64,000 nucleotides of DNA from Massilia sp. PDC64 (lineage in GTDB: Bacteria; Pseudomonadota; Gammaproteobacteria; Burkholderiales; Burkholderiaceae_D), in the NCBI RefSeq assembly GCF_900101265.1, contig NZ_FMZS01000008.1, positions 1-64,000 on the forward strand, given 5' to 3'. Under the pieces are notes generated by a model. That model worked only from the letters and a program-made list of their open reading frames with translations. It ran no database searches and was not told where the DNA came from. Position 1 is the stretch's first letter. Each line of letters starts with the position of its first letter. The translations under genes and the position numbers were made by a program. This document shows, one piece after another, positions 16,624 through 24,245 of this stretch.

Positions 16624-17102
16624 CACGGTACGAGGCTGCCGATGTTGTCCAGCGCCGCCTTGAAGGCCGCGCGGTCGCCGGCCAGCCGCTCGGGCGGCAG
16701 CGCGAGGAATGCCTCGATGCGCGCGCGCAGGATCGCATAGGCCCGCTCGAACGCGGCACCGATTTCTTCCTCCGTGCCGGTCACGTGGCTGGGATCCTCC
16801 ACGCCCCAGTGCGTGCGCAGCACCGGGCCGAGGTAGGCCGGGCACGTTTCGCCGGCCGCGCTGTCGCACACGGTGACGACGACGTCCGGCGTGACGGGGA
16901 GAGTGTCCCACGATTTGCTGTAATAGCCGTCGGTCGGGATGCCCTTGGCGGCCAGCAGGGCGAGCGCGCGCTCGTTCAGGCGGCCCGTCGGGTGGCTGCC
17001 GGCGCTGAGGGCATGCCAGCCGGCGGGGGCGAGGTAGTTGAAGACGGCTTCGCTGATGAGCGAGCGGCAGGAGTTGCCGGTGCAGAGGAAAAGAATGTTC
17101 AT
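16623..17102 (-). CDS. arsC: arsenate reductase, LMW-phosphatase/thioredoxin type
   Basis: The 159-residue protein opens with the anion loop LCTGNSCRS (C7-x5-R13), which attacks arsenate, and has a second pair C79 and C87 (VTVCDSAAGETCPA) at the positions of the resolving cysteines in thioredoxin-linked ArsC of the S. aureus type. This differs from glutaredoxin-linked E. coli ArsC. It is the second gene of the operon, 10 bases after arsR, and its stop overlaps the arsB start. The start is well fixed by the N-terminal strand. Confidence 0.93.
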   Translation of the reverse strand: MNILFLCTGNSCRSLISEAVFNYLAPAGWHALSAGSHPTGRLNERALALLAAKGIPTDGYYSKSWDTLPVTPDVVVTVCDSAAGETCPAYLGPVLRTHWGVEDPSHVTGTEEEIGAAFERAYAILRARIEAFLALPPERLAGDRAAFKAALDNIGSLVP

Positions 17103-17112
17103 GGTATGGGGA

Positions 17113-17409
17113 TCAGCAGCAGGACTGGCCGCCGCAGCAGTTTTCGGTGAGGAAGCCGAGCAGCGTGTTCATCGTGTCGAAGCGGGCGGCATAGATGACG
17201 AACCGGCCTTCCTGGCGCGGCACGACGAGATTCGCGTGGGTCAGCTCTTTCAGGTGGAACGAGAGCGACGAGGGCGGGACCCCGAGCGCTTCCGCGATCC
17301 TGCTGGCGGCAAGTCCGTCCGGCCCGGCCTGCACGAGGAGCCGGAAGGTCGCCAGCCGCGATTCCTGCGCGAGGGCGGCGAGGGCTGCCACCGCGTCCTT
17401 GTTGTCCAT
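17113..17409 (-). CDS. arsR: ArsR-family arsenic-responsive repressor
   Basis: The 98-residue start at 17409 follows GGAGCG and yields a standard ArsR winged-helix protein: AALAQESRLATFRLLVQAGPDG, then GVPPSSLSFHLKELTHANLV as the recognition helix. There is no classical ELCVCDL site; instead the C-terminus carries ENCCGGQSCC, four cysteines that could bind As(III). The gene leads arsRCBH and faces a divergent promoter region full of ATTCG/CGAAT palindromes, its likely operators. Confidence 0.92.
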   Translation of the reverse strand: MDNKDAVAALAALAQESRLATFRLLVQAGPDGLAASRIAEALGVPPSSLSFHLKELTHANLVVPRQEGRFVIYAARFDTMNTLLGFLTENCCGGQSCC

Positions 17410-17433
17410 GGTCGCTCCGCTAATCAATTCGAT

Positions 17434-17453
17434 ATTTCGATTATAGTCGAAAT
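17434..17453. promoter_or_regulatory. candidate ArsR operator 1
   Basis: Inverted repeat ATTTCGA-N6-TCGAAAT, 25 bases upstream of the arsR ATG. The TCGA-rich half-sites resemble those in the larger palindrome at 17489-17538. It probably overlaps the leftward ars promoter. Confidence 0.5.
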
Positions 17454-17488
17454 GACTTGACAGGATGGAACAGTCGGCAATATTCTTC

Positions 17489-17538
17489 ATTCGTCGAATA
17501 ACGAATAAGGCCGGCATGATATTCGTTATTCGACGAAT
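17489..17538. promoter_or_regulatory. candidate double ArsR operator (19-bp arms)
   Basis: Left arm ATTCGTCGAATAACGAATA (17489-17507) and right arm TATTCGTTATTCGACGAAT (17520-17538) are perfect reverse complements with a 12-base spacer. Each arm itself holds a smaller ATTCG/CGAAT dyad, as ArsR sites do. It lies midway between divergent arsR and the flavoprotein gene, so it may control both directions. Confidence 0.6.
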
Positions 17539-17561
17539 ATCGATAATTCGGGAGAACGATA

Positions 17562-18968
17562 ATGACGACGAATGAACGACAACGCACGGTCGCGGTACTG
17601 GGGGCCGGTCCGGTTGGACTCGCGGCAGCCGCGCACCTGATCGGGCGCGGCCTGACACCCCTGGTGTTCGAGGCCGGAGTGGCGCCGGGTGCCAACCTGT
17701 CGACCTACCGCCACGTGCGCTTGTTCTCGCCGTGGCAGTACGACGTCGACAAGGCGGCGCGGCAGCTGCTGGAACGCCACGGGTGGACAGCGCCGGCCCC
17801 CGACGGGTTGCCGACCGCCGGCGAACTGCTCGACGACTATCTGGCGCCGCTCGCGGCCACGCCCGAGATCGCGCCGCACCTGCTGCTCGGGCACCGCGTC
17901 ACCGCGATCACGCGCGCCGGCTTCGACAAGGTCAGGACGAAGGGCCGCGACGGCGCGCCGTTCCTCATCCGCGCCGATACGGCCGACGGGCCGCGCCAGT
18001 ACCTGGCCGGCGCGGTGATCGACGCGACCGGTACGTGGTCGCATCCGAATCGGTTGGGCGCGGACGGCATTCCTGCGCTCGGCGAAGCGGCGCTGGCCGC
18101 GCGCATCGATTACGGCATGCCCGACGTGCTGGGCGCTGCACGCGCCCGTTTCGCGGGAAAGCGGATCCTCGTCGTGGGCGCTGGACACTCCGCTGCCGGT
18201 ACGCTCGTCGCGCTCGCCCGGCTGGCACAGGACGACCCGGGGACGCACATCGTGTGGGTGACCCGCGGCACCCGGCTCGACCGCGTGTTCGGCGGCGGTG
18301 ACGCGGACGGATTGCCGGCGCGCGGCCAACTGGGGATGCGCCTCAAGGCGCTGCGCGACACGGGCGGCCTGGAATTGCGCCAGGGCTTCCGCATCCAGGC
18401 ACTGAGCGAGATCGATGGAAGGCTACGGGTGACGGGCGCGCCGGTGGAGGGGAGCGTGCCGGTGATCGACGGCATCGACCGGATCGTCTGCGCGGCGGGT
18501 GCCCGGCCCGACCTGAGCCTGAGCCGGGAACTGCGCGTACGCCACGATCCCTGGCTCGAGAGCACGGATGCGCTGGCGCCGCTGATCGACCCCAACGAAC
18601 ACAGTTGCGGCACCGTCCGGCCGCACGGACATCGCGAGCTGGCGCACCCGGAGCCCGGCTATTACGTCGTCGGTGCCAAGAGTTACGGCCGCGCGCCGAA
18701 CTTCCTGCTGGCCACCGGGTACGAGCAGGTGCGTTCCGTCGTCGCCGCGCTGGCAGGCGACCTCGCGGCCGCCGACGACGTGCAGCTCGACCTGCCGGAG
18801 ACGGGCGTCTGCAATACGCGGCTCGACTACGACGCCGCCGCATCCGGAACGGCGGACGGCTGCTGCGGCGTGGTCCCCGAGGCAGCGGCGGCCTGCTGCG
18901 TGCCGGCACCGTCTTCGTCCGGTGCGTGCGGCTGCCGCACACCTGCCGCGGCAGGCTGCTGCGCCTGA
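17562..18968 (+). CDS. FAD/NAD(P)-binding oxidoreductase of the ars island, Cys-rich tail
   Basis: The 468-residue protein has an FAD dinucleotide fold at the start (AVLGAGPVGLAAAAHLIGRG), a second Rossmann fold (ILVVGAGHSAAGTLVAL, about residue 203) and a late YYVVGAKSYGRAPNFLLATGYEQ stretch, as in flavin-containing monooxygenase-like proteins. The last 40 residues carry four Cys pairs or singles (GCCGVV, ACCVPA, GACGCR, GCCA) and look like a metal(loid)-binding tail. It is divergent from arsR and followed 11 bases later by an MFS gene. It may be an ArsO-type arsenical oxidoreductase; the substrate is inferred from context only. Confidence 0.75.
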   Translation: MTTNERQRTVAVLGAGPVGLAAAAHLIGRGLTPLVFEAGVAPGANLSTYRHVRLFSPWQYDVDKAARQLLERHGWTAPAPDGLPTAGELLDDYLAPLAATPEIAPHLLLGHRVTAITRAGFDKVRTKGRDGAPFLIRADTADGPRQYLAGAVIDATGTWSHPNRLGADGIPALGEAALAARIDYGMPDVLGAARARFAGKRILVVGAGHSAAGTLVALARLAQDDPGTHIVWVTRGTRLDRVFGGGDADGLPARGQLGMRLKALRDTGGLELRQGFRIQALSEIDGRLRVTGAPVEGSVPVIDGIDRIVCAAGARPDLSLSRELRVRHDPWLESTDALAPLIDPNEHSCGTVRPHGHRELAHPEPGYYVVGAKSYGRAPNFLLATGYEQVRSVVAALAGDLAAADDVQLDLPETGVCNTRLDYDAAASGTADGCCGVVPEAAAACCVPAPSSSGACGCRTPAAAGCCA

Positions 18969-18979
18969 CCGGAGTCCGC

Positions 18980-20188
18980 ATGCACCGGCCATCGACGACC
19001 ATCGGCATCCTCGCCGTAACCCAGATCGTGTCCTGGGGTTCGCTGTACTATGCCTTCACCATCCTCTCGCCCGGCATCCGGCGCGACCTCGGCCTCGCGC
19101 CGGAGCTGGTGTTCGGGGCATTTTCGTGGGCGCTGCTCGTCGCCGGGCTGGCCGCCACGCCGGTCGGCATCCTGCTGGACCGCCACGGCGGCCGCTTCGT
19201 GATGGCCGGCGGCTCGTTCCTGTGCTTCCTGGGTATGGCGTGGCTGGCCCGTTGCTCGGACGTGGTGTCGTACTACGCCGCCTGGACGCTGATCGGCCTG
19301 GCGATGGCGCTGACGCTGTACGAAACCGCGTTCGCGACGATCCAGCGGCGGCACGATGCCGAGGCCCGGCAGGCGATGTCGGCGCTGACGCTGTTCGGCG
19401 GATTCGCCAGCACGCTGTTCTGGCCCTTGACGGCCTGGATCGAGGCATCATTCGGGTGGCGCGACACGTATCTGTGGTACGGGATCGTGCAACTTGCCGT
19501 GTGCATGCCGCTGCACCTGTGCCTTGGCGCCGACTCGTCCCGTACTCGTCCGCAACAGCACGCCGGCTCGCCGCGGGGACAAACCCTGGCGCAAGCCGTG
19601 CGCCATCCCGCGTTCTGGACGCTGGCGCTGGCATTCGCGGCCAATACCTTCGTCTTCTCGGCCATGGCGGTCCACCTGATTCCGCTGTTCGAACGCCTCG
19701 GCCAGGCGAGAGGAACCGCGGTCCTGCTGGCCGCGCTGATCGGTCCCATGCAGGTCGCGGGACGCGTCGGGGAGATGGCGTTTGCGCGGCATACGGCACC
19801 GCAAACGGTGGGCAGGCTGACGTTCGCCATGCTGCCGGCGGCCCTGGCCGTCATGGCGCTGGGCGGTGCGCAAGCCTGGTCGCTGGCCGCGTTCTGCGTG
19901 CTGTATGGCCTGAGCAACGGCATCCTCACGATCCTGCGCGGATCGTTGCCACGGGCACTGTTCGGACGCGACCACTACGGTGCCATCGCGGGCGCCATGG
20001 CAGGGCCCGCGCTGTTGTCGAAGGCGGCGGGGCCGTTGATCGCGGCCGCGCTGCTGCGCCGTGCCGATGGTGCGGCGCTGCTGCTCTCGGTGCTGCTGGC
20101 CATGTCCATCGTGTCCCTCGCGTTGTACCTGCGCGCAGTCGGTGTCGGGGCGCGGCCCGAGGAAACTTTTGACAAGCGTCCTGTCTGA
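18980..20188 (+). CDS. MFS transporter of the ars island
   Basis: The 402-residue protein has about 12 membrane segments and the MFS loop LDRHGGRFVMAGG. The start at 18980 has GGAG upstream and lies 11 bases after the flavoprotein stop, so the two form a small operon. A role in exporting an arsenic species, as for ArsJ or ArsK which are also MFS, is possible from context but not shown by the sequence. The promoter of the next gene begins inside its last codons. Confidence 0.72.
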   Translation: MHRPSTTIGILAVTQIVSWGSLYYAFTILSPGIRRDLGLAPELVFGAFSWALLVAGLAATPVGILLDRHGGRFVMAGGSFLCFLGMAWLARCSDVVSYYAAWTLIGLAMALTLYETAFATIQRRHDAEARQAMSALTLFGGFASTLFWPLTAWIEASFGWRDTYLWYGIVQLAVCMPLHLCLGADSSRTRPQQHAGSPRGQTLAQAVRHPAFWTLALAFAANTFVFSAMAVHLIPLFERLGQARGTAVLLAALIGPMQVAGRVGEMAFARHTAPQTVGRLTFAMLPAALAVMALGGAQAWSLAAFCVLYGLSNGILTILRGSLPRALFGRDHYGAIAGAMAGPALLSKAAGPLIAAALLRRADGAALLLSVLLAMSIVSLALYLRAVGVGARPEETFDKRPV

Positions 20189-20219
20189 CGTCTATCCTGC
20201 GTTCGCCCAACAACGAACG
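20169..20219 (+). promoter_or_regulatory. sigma-70-like promoter with operator for the second ArsR-type gene
   Basis: TTGACA (20169-20174) and TATCCT (20193-20198) are separated by 18 bases. Immediately after the -10 lies an inverted repeat CGTTCG-N8-CGAACG (20200-20205 and 20214-20219), a likely autoregulatory operator, ending 4 bases before the ATG at 20224. The -35 lies inside the end of the MFS gene. Confidence 0.6.
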
Positions 20220-20223
20220 AACC

Positions 20224-20541
20224 ATGTCAAAGTCCTGCTGCCCCCCGGCGACCGATCGCGCCCGCACGACGGAATTCGATGCCGACGACCTCGCGCGCAT
20301 GTGCAAGGCGCTGTCGCATCCCGCGCGCGTCCAGCTCCTGCGCCATCTGATCGATCATGGCGAGTGCTATTTCGGGAACCTGGCCGACGTGTTGCCGCTG
20401 GCGCCGTCGACGATCTCGCAGCATGTCACGATCCTGAAGGAGGCCGGCCTGATCGAGGGCTCGTCGGACGTGCAACGGGTCTGCTACTGCGTGAGCCAGG
20501 ACCGGCTGCAGCAGCTGAAGCAGGCGATCGGGGCGCTTTAA
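20224..20541 (+). CDS. ArsR/SmtB-family regulator
   Basis: The 105-residue protein is a winged-helix ArsR type: LARMCKALSHPARVQLLRHL, then NLADVLPLAPSTISQHVTILKEAGLIEG. It starts with MSKSCCPP and has further cysteines at GECYFG and RVCYC, which could form a metal(loid) site different from that of the first ArsR in this window. It has its own promoter and operator and overlaps the end of the convergent acetyltransferase gene by 4 bases. The inducer is likely arsenic or another thiophilic metal (inference). Confidence 0.87.
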   Translation: MSKSCCPPATDRARTTEFDADDLARMCKALSHPARVQLLRHLIDHGECYFGNLADVLPLAPSTISQHVTILKEAGLIEGSSDVQRVCYCVSQDRLQQLKQAIGAL

Positions 20542-21053
20542 CGTGCGCCGTCCCTTGCGAGGTTCAGCTCCCAATACCCGACGTCGACCCAGCGGCCGAA
20601 CTTCATCCCGACTTCCGTGAAGTGGGCCACCTTGCGGAAGCCCAGCGCTTCATGCAGGCCGACGCTGCCCGGGTTGGGCTGGGCGATGCCGCCGATGACC
20701 AGGCGCAAGTCGCGTTTGCGCAGTTCCTCCAGCAGCGCCCCGTAGAGAGTCCGCCCGAGTCCCCGGCCCGTGCAATCCTTGTCGAGGTAGACCGTGCTCT
20801 CGACGGAGGTACGATAGGCCGGCCGCGCACGCCACTTGGTCGCGTACGCATAACCGGCCAGCACCCCGTCGACTTCCAGCACGAGCCACGGCAGCCCGGC
20901 GGCGCCGACGTCGGCGATGCGCTGGGCCATCTCCTGTTCGCTCACGGGGTCTTCTTCGAAGCTGACCGTCGTCGTCGTGACGTAGTGGTTGTAGATGGCG
21001 CAGATGCGGGCGGCATCCTGCGGCGTCGCGGGGCGGATATGAGTGGTAGTCAT
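20538..21053 (-). CDS. GNAT N-acetyltransferase, phosphinothricin/ArsN1-like
   Basis: The 171-residue protein follows the phosphinothricin acetyltransferase pattern: IRPATPQDAARICAIYNHYV, TTTVSFEEDP, acetyl-CoA loop CTGRGLGRTLYGAL, then IGGIAQPNPGSVGLHEALGFR and the end MKFGRWVDVGYWEL. ArsN1, which acetylates the arsenic antibiotic arsinothricin, belongs to this family and usually sits in ars clusters; here the gene adjoins an ArsR gene, so ArsN1 is a fair guess. Phosphinothricin or methionine sulfoximine are alternatives. Its ATG overlaps the stop of the upstream small gene. Confidence 0.8.
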   Translation of the reverse strand: MTTTHIRPATPQDAARICAIYNHYVTTTTVSFEEDPVSEQEMAQRIADVGAAGLPWLVLEVDGVLAGYAYATKWRARPAYRTSVESTVYLDKDCTGRGLGRTLYGALLEELRKRDLRLVIGGIAQPNPGSVGLHEALGFRKVAHFTEVGMKFGRWVDVGYWELNLARDGAR

Positions 21054-21265
21054 GGTTGGGGTGGCGGTGCTTCGTCCGCCGCTTCCGGATGCCGCGCTTC
21101 CCACGCCGCCAGCGCTTCCTTGTAATTGGCAAGCAGCATCTGGTAGACGTCGAAGATGCAGTTCGGACAGCCGGAGCCGCAGCAATCTTCCAGCGCGGGT
21201 TCGATGGGCGGCAGCGGCCGCGGGTCGGGCAGGGGTGGGACGGGATCGGACATGCGGGCCAGCAT
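21050..21265 (-). CDS. oxidoreductase-like (OXLD1-type) small protein
   Basis: The 71-residue protein contains the compact Cys motif PALEDCCGSGCPNCIFDVYQ, the hallmark of the oxidoreductase-like domain also found in mitochondrial OXLD1. Function is not known; a metal or redox role is likely from the four cysteines. The start may be the ATG at 21265 or the in-frame ATG four codons later (21253). It is translationally coupled (ATGA) to the acetyltransferase gene. Confidence 0.75.
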   Translation of the reverse strand: MLARMSDPVPPLPDPRPLPPIEPALEDCCGSGCPNCIFDVYQMLLANYKEALAAWEARHPEAADEAPPPQP

Positions 21266-21296
21266 ACCGCAAACCCGCCCGGTGCGTCGAGTGTGC

Positions 21297-21752
21297 CTAC
21301 CCGTTCAGCTCGTAGCTGCGCAGCACGAACACCGTCTTGCCGTTGCGCTTCGCGCAGACGCCTTTCATGACTTCGCCGCCGCCCAGGTCCCACGTGAGGG
21401 TACTGCCGGCCGGCTTGGCGGCGCAGGCCGCATGCGCCTCGGCCGGGACCGGCGGCAGCTTCGGCGGCGGCGGCGGTGCGGGGACGGGCGGGACGCCGGG
21501 CACGGCCGGGATGGCCGGCAGGGCGGGCGGTACGCCGGCTTCCTGCGCGTCCGGCGCGGGCGGTGCGGGCGGTGCCGGTGGCGCGGGCGGGGCCGGCGGG
21601 ACAGGGGGCACGGGCGGGGCCTTGCACTTGCCGGTGGTCGTCTTGCAGTGGATGCTCACGTGGACGTGCTGGTCCGCGGCATCGTTCGTGTTTTGCGCCA
21701 GCGCGGGCAGCATGACGGCGCCCAGCAGGAGGCCGAGGGTGGTGGTTTTCAT
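21297..21752 (-). CDS. secreted Pro/Ala-rich repeat protein
   Basis: The start at 21752 follows GGAGAAG and opens a signal peptide (MKTTTLGLLLGAVMLPALA). The mature protein has C36 and C43, then a Pro/Ala tract of about 55 residues (46-102) built from PPA and VPP units, and a C-terminal globular part with C110 and C133 (STLTWDLGGGEVMKGVCAKRNGKTVFVLRSY). It lies directly downstream of the two-component genes on the same strand, and the sensor kinase has a similar Pro/Ala tract, which suggests a shared periplasmic system. No family recognised. Confidence 0.65.
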   Translation of the reverse strand: MKTTTLGLLLGAVMLPALAQNTNDAADQHVHVSIHCKTTTGKCKAPPVPPVPPAPPAPPAPPAPPAPDAQEAGVPPALPAIPAVPGVPPVPAPPPPPKLPPVPAEAHAACAAKPAGSTLTWDLGGGEVMKGVCAKRNGKTVFVLRSYELNG

Positions 21753-21842
21753 GGGTCTTCTCCTTGTCGTGGCCCGCACGATGCGGCGGGCCATGTCGGT
21801 ATCGTGCATCCCGATTGTGGAGAAAAAATGAAGATGCGCTGT

Positions 21843-22520
21843 TCAGAGATCGAAGCGGTAGCCCAGCCCGTAGATCGACCGGATGGCGTCCACGCCGGGC
21901 AGCACGGCGTCGAGCTTGCGCCTGAGGTTCTTGACGTGGGTGTCGATGGCGCGGTCCGTCACGTCCAGGCTCGCGTTGCCCTCGCGCGCGAGGTCGAGCA
22001 GCTGCGCGCGCGAAAAGACCTGGCCGGGACGGCGCGCCAGTGCGGCCAGGATGCCGTATTCCGTCGGCGTCAGGTCGAGTGCCTTGCCGTGGACGGCGAT
22101 GCGGCGGGCCGCCGTGTCCACGGCGACGACGGGCGCGGGACGCCCCGCGCGGCGCAGGATCGCCTTGATGCGGGCGACCAGTTCGCGCGGGCTGAACGGC
22201 TTGCACAGGTAATCGTCGGCACCCGCCTCGAGGCCCAGCAGGCGGTCGATCTCTTCCACGCGCGCCGTCACCATCACGACGGGCAGGTCGGCGAGTACCG
22301 GGTTCGCGTCGGCCCGGAGCGCGCGGCACAGCGTCATGCCGTCGAGCCCTGGCAGCATCAGGTCCAGCACGACCAGCGCGGGCGGATCGCGGCGCACGGC
22401 ATCCAGCCCCGCGGCGCCGTCGCCGAACACGTCGGCCGTGTAGCCGGCCGCGCGCGCGTAATCGGCCACCAGCGCGGCCAGTTCCGGCTCGTCCTCGACG
22501 ATGACGATGCGCCCGCTCAT
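21843..22520 (-). CDS. OmpR-family response regulator
   Basis: The 225-residue protein has a receiver domain (acidic E9/D10, phosphorylation site D53 in VVLDLMLPG, and K in CKPFS) and an OmpR/PhoB winged-helix output domain (ALDLTPTEYGILAALARRPGQVFSR ... VKNLRRKLD ... IRSIYGLGYRF). It resembles BaeR/CreB-type regulators. Its ATG overlaps the kinase stop by 4 bases, so they are a cognate pair. Candidate target: the Pro-rich secreted protein gene downstream, 90 bases away. Confidence 0.93.
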   Translation of the reverse strand: MSGRIVIVEDEPELAALVADYARAAGYTADVFGDGAAGLDAVRRDPPALVVLDLMLPGLDGMTLCRALRADANPVLADLPVVMVTARVEEIDRLLGLEAGADDYLCKPFSPRELVARIKAILRRAGRPAPVVAVDTAARRIAVHGKALDLTPTEYGILAALARRPGQVFSRAQLLDLAREGNASLDVTDRAIDTHVKNLRRKLDAVLPGVDAIRSIYGLGYRFDL

Positions 22521-24073
22521 GCCTGCTCTCCCGCGCGCGGCAGCGTGATGGTGGCGCGCAGGCCGCCCGGCGGCGCATGCGCAAACGCGAGCGTACCACC
22601 CTGGGCTTCCACCAGCCGCCGGCACAATGCGAGCCCGAGACCGGCGCCGCCGTGGGCGCGGCTGCGTGACGCGTCCACGCGGTAGAAGCGGTCGCCGAGG
22701 TGGGCCAGCGCGGCGTCCGGTACACCGGGCGCGCTGTCGTCCAGGTGCAGATGGATGCTGCGGCCGTCGTCCTGCGCATGCAGGTGGACGCGGCCGCCAG
22801 GCGCCGTGTAGCGCAGGCTGTTCTCGAACAGGTTGGCGAGCACCTGGCGCATGCGGTCGGGGTCTGCCATGACGAGCGCAGACGCCGGGCCGGGGCCGAG
22901 TTCCAGCATCAGGTCGGCCTGCGTAAAGCGTTCTTCGAAGCCCTGCGCTTCGGCACACGCGAACGCCCACAGGTCGAGCGGCACCGGTCTGCATTCGAGT
23001 GCGCCGACGTCGGCCCTGGCCAGCGCGTACAGTTCGTCGATCAGTTTATTGAGCGCGAGCACCTGGCGCAGCATGGCGTCGAGGGTAGCCGGCGTCGCGC
23101 TGCGCACGCCGTCCTGCAGCGCTTCCAGCTGGGCGCGCAGCACGGCCAGCGGCGTGCGCAGTTCGTGCGACGTGTCCGCGACCCACTGGCGGCGCGCCTG
23201 CTCCGCGCCGGCCAGCCGGGCCGCGAGGGCATTGAAGTGGCGCGCGAGGTCGCCCAGTTCGTCGCTGCGGTGCGCGGGCAGGCGCAGGTCGAAGTGACCT
23301 TCGGACAGCGCCCGGCTGCCCGCGGCCAGTTGCCGGATCGGACTGCGGAAGTGGCGCGCCAGCAGCACGGCGGCGAGGGCGCTGAGTCCCACCGCGAGCG
23401 CGACGATCTGCCACAGGCTGCTCGTGAGCTGCTGCAGGAAGGCATAGGCCAGCGCGTCGCCGGGGCGGGCGTCGCGGGCGACGGCGAGATAGCCGACCGT
23501 CCGGCCGTCCACCTCGAGCGCACGCCGGACCGTGGCGGCGTCCGGACCCAGACGGCGGCCCGCGAGCCAGGCGCCGTTTGCATCCAGCAGCGACACGCGG
23601 CGCACCAGCGGCAACGGGCCGGGCACAGGCAGATCGGGCACGACGGGGAGATCCGCCACGCGCGGTCCGGGCAGCGGGGGCAGCGGCGGGGCAGGCGGCG
23701 CCGGCGGAGCAGGCGGCACGGGCGCGACGGGAGCCACGGGCATCAAGGCCGGCGTCCCGCGCGGCTCCCCATTCTCGCGCAGGCGCTGCAGGCGCGCGAG
23801 CTCCTGCGCGATCCAATCCTGGCGGTCGGTGTCGGGAATGAACCCCCAGCCGTTGCCGGCGCGGTAGCGGCGCGCGAGCGTGGTCGACAGCTCGTCCAGG
23901 CGGTCCAGTTCGATGCCGGCGGCGTAGTCGCCAAAGCTGGCCAGCACGTTCTGGCGCAACAGGAACACGGCACAGGCGGCCACGGCCAGGATCGCCAGCA
24001 GGACGGATGCGAACAGGCGGTGGCCGATGGAGAACTTCAAGACGTTAGCAGGTAGGAATTGACGAAGAAGCAT
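22517..24073 (-). CDS. sensor histidine kinase with Pro-rich periplasmic insert
   Basis: The 518-residue kinase has TM1 (about 19-40), a periplasmic domain, TM2 (about 218-240), a HAMP domain, the phospho-acceptor H303 in DTSHELRTPLAVL, and an ATPase domain (N box NLFENSLRYT, G box GGAGLGLALCRR). It is BaeS-like. The periplasmic part contains a Pro/Ala tract (residues 112-137, then VPDLPVPGPLP) that is unusual for this family and recalls the secreted protein at 21297. It is the first gene of its operon. The start is the ATG at 24073; a downstream TTG is possible. Confidence 0.88.
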   Translation of the reverse strand: MLLRQFLPANVLKFSIGHRLFASVLLAILAVAACAVFLLRQNVLASFGDYAAGIELDRLDELSTTLARRYRAGNGWGFIPDTDRQDWIAQELARLQRLRENGEPRGTPALMPVAPVAPVPPAPPAPPAPPLPPLPGPRVADLPVVPDLPVPGPLPLVRRVSLLDANGAWLAGRRLGPDAATVRRALEVDGRTVGYLAVARDARPGDALAYAFLQQLTSSLWQIVALAVGLSALAAVLLARHFRSPIRQLAAGSRALSEGHFDLRLPAHRSDELGDLARHFNALAARLAGAEQARRQWVADTSHELRTPLAVLRAQLEALQDGVRSATPATLDAMLRQVLALNKLIDELYALARADVGALECRPVPLDLWAFACAEAQGFEERFTQADLMLELGPGPASALVMADPDRMRQVLANLFENSLRYTAPGGRVHLHAQDDGRSIHLHLDDSAPGVPDAALAHLGDRFYRVDASRSRAHGGAGLGLALCRRLVEAQGGTLAFAHAPPGGLRATITLPRAGEQA

Positions 24074-24245
24074 TCTAGGACAATTCGTGTGGTAAATACG
24101 ACGTGATAGCGAGCGTCTACCCGATTTGGCTGGACAGGGTATTGATTTTTCGCGAATGATGACATGTATCCAGAATGCAGCTATATTTTCCTCAAATAAA
24201 AATCGGCCACCGAACCAATAGAGCCGACTACCCGGGAGACAAGTC

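Noticed and set aside
21460..21625. CRISPR-like or minisatellite array in the GGCGGTGCGGGC-rich stretch
   Set aside because: The repetition is explained by Pro/Ala codons of the secreted protein; there are no regular spacers.
24074..24245. Possible sigma-28 (flagellar) promoter before the cytosolic chemoreceptor
   Set aside because: TAAA and GCCGA elements exist, but the spacing is about 21 bases and not the required 15.
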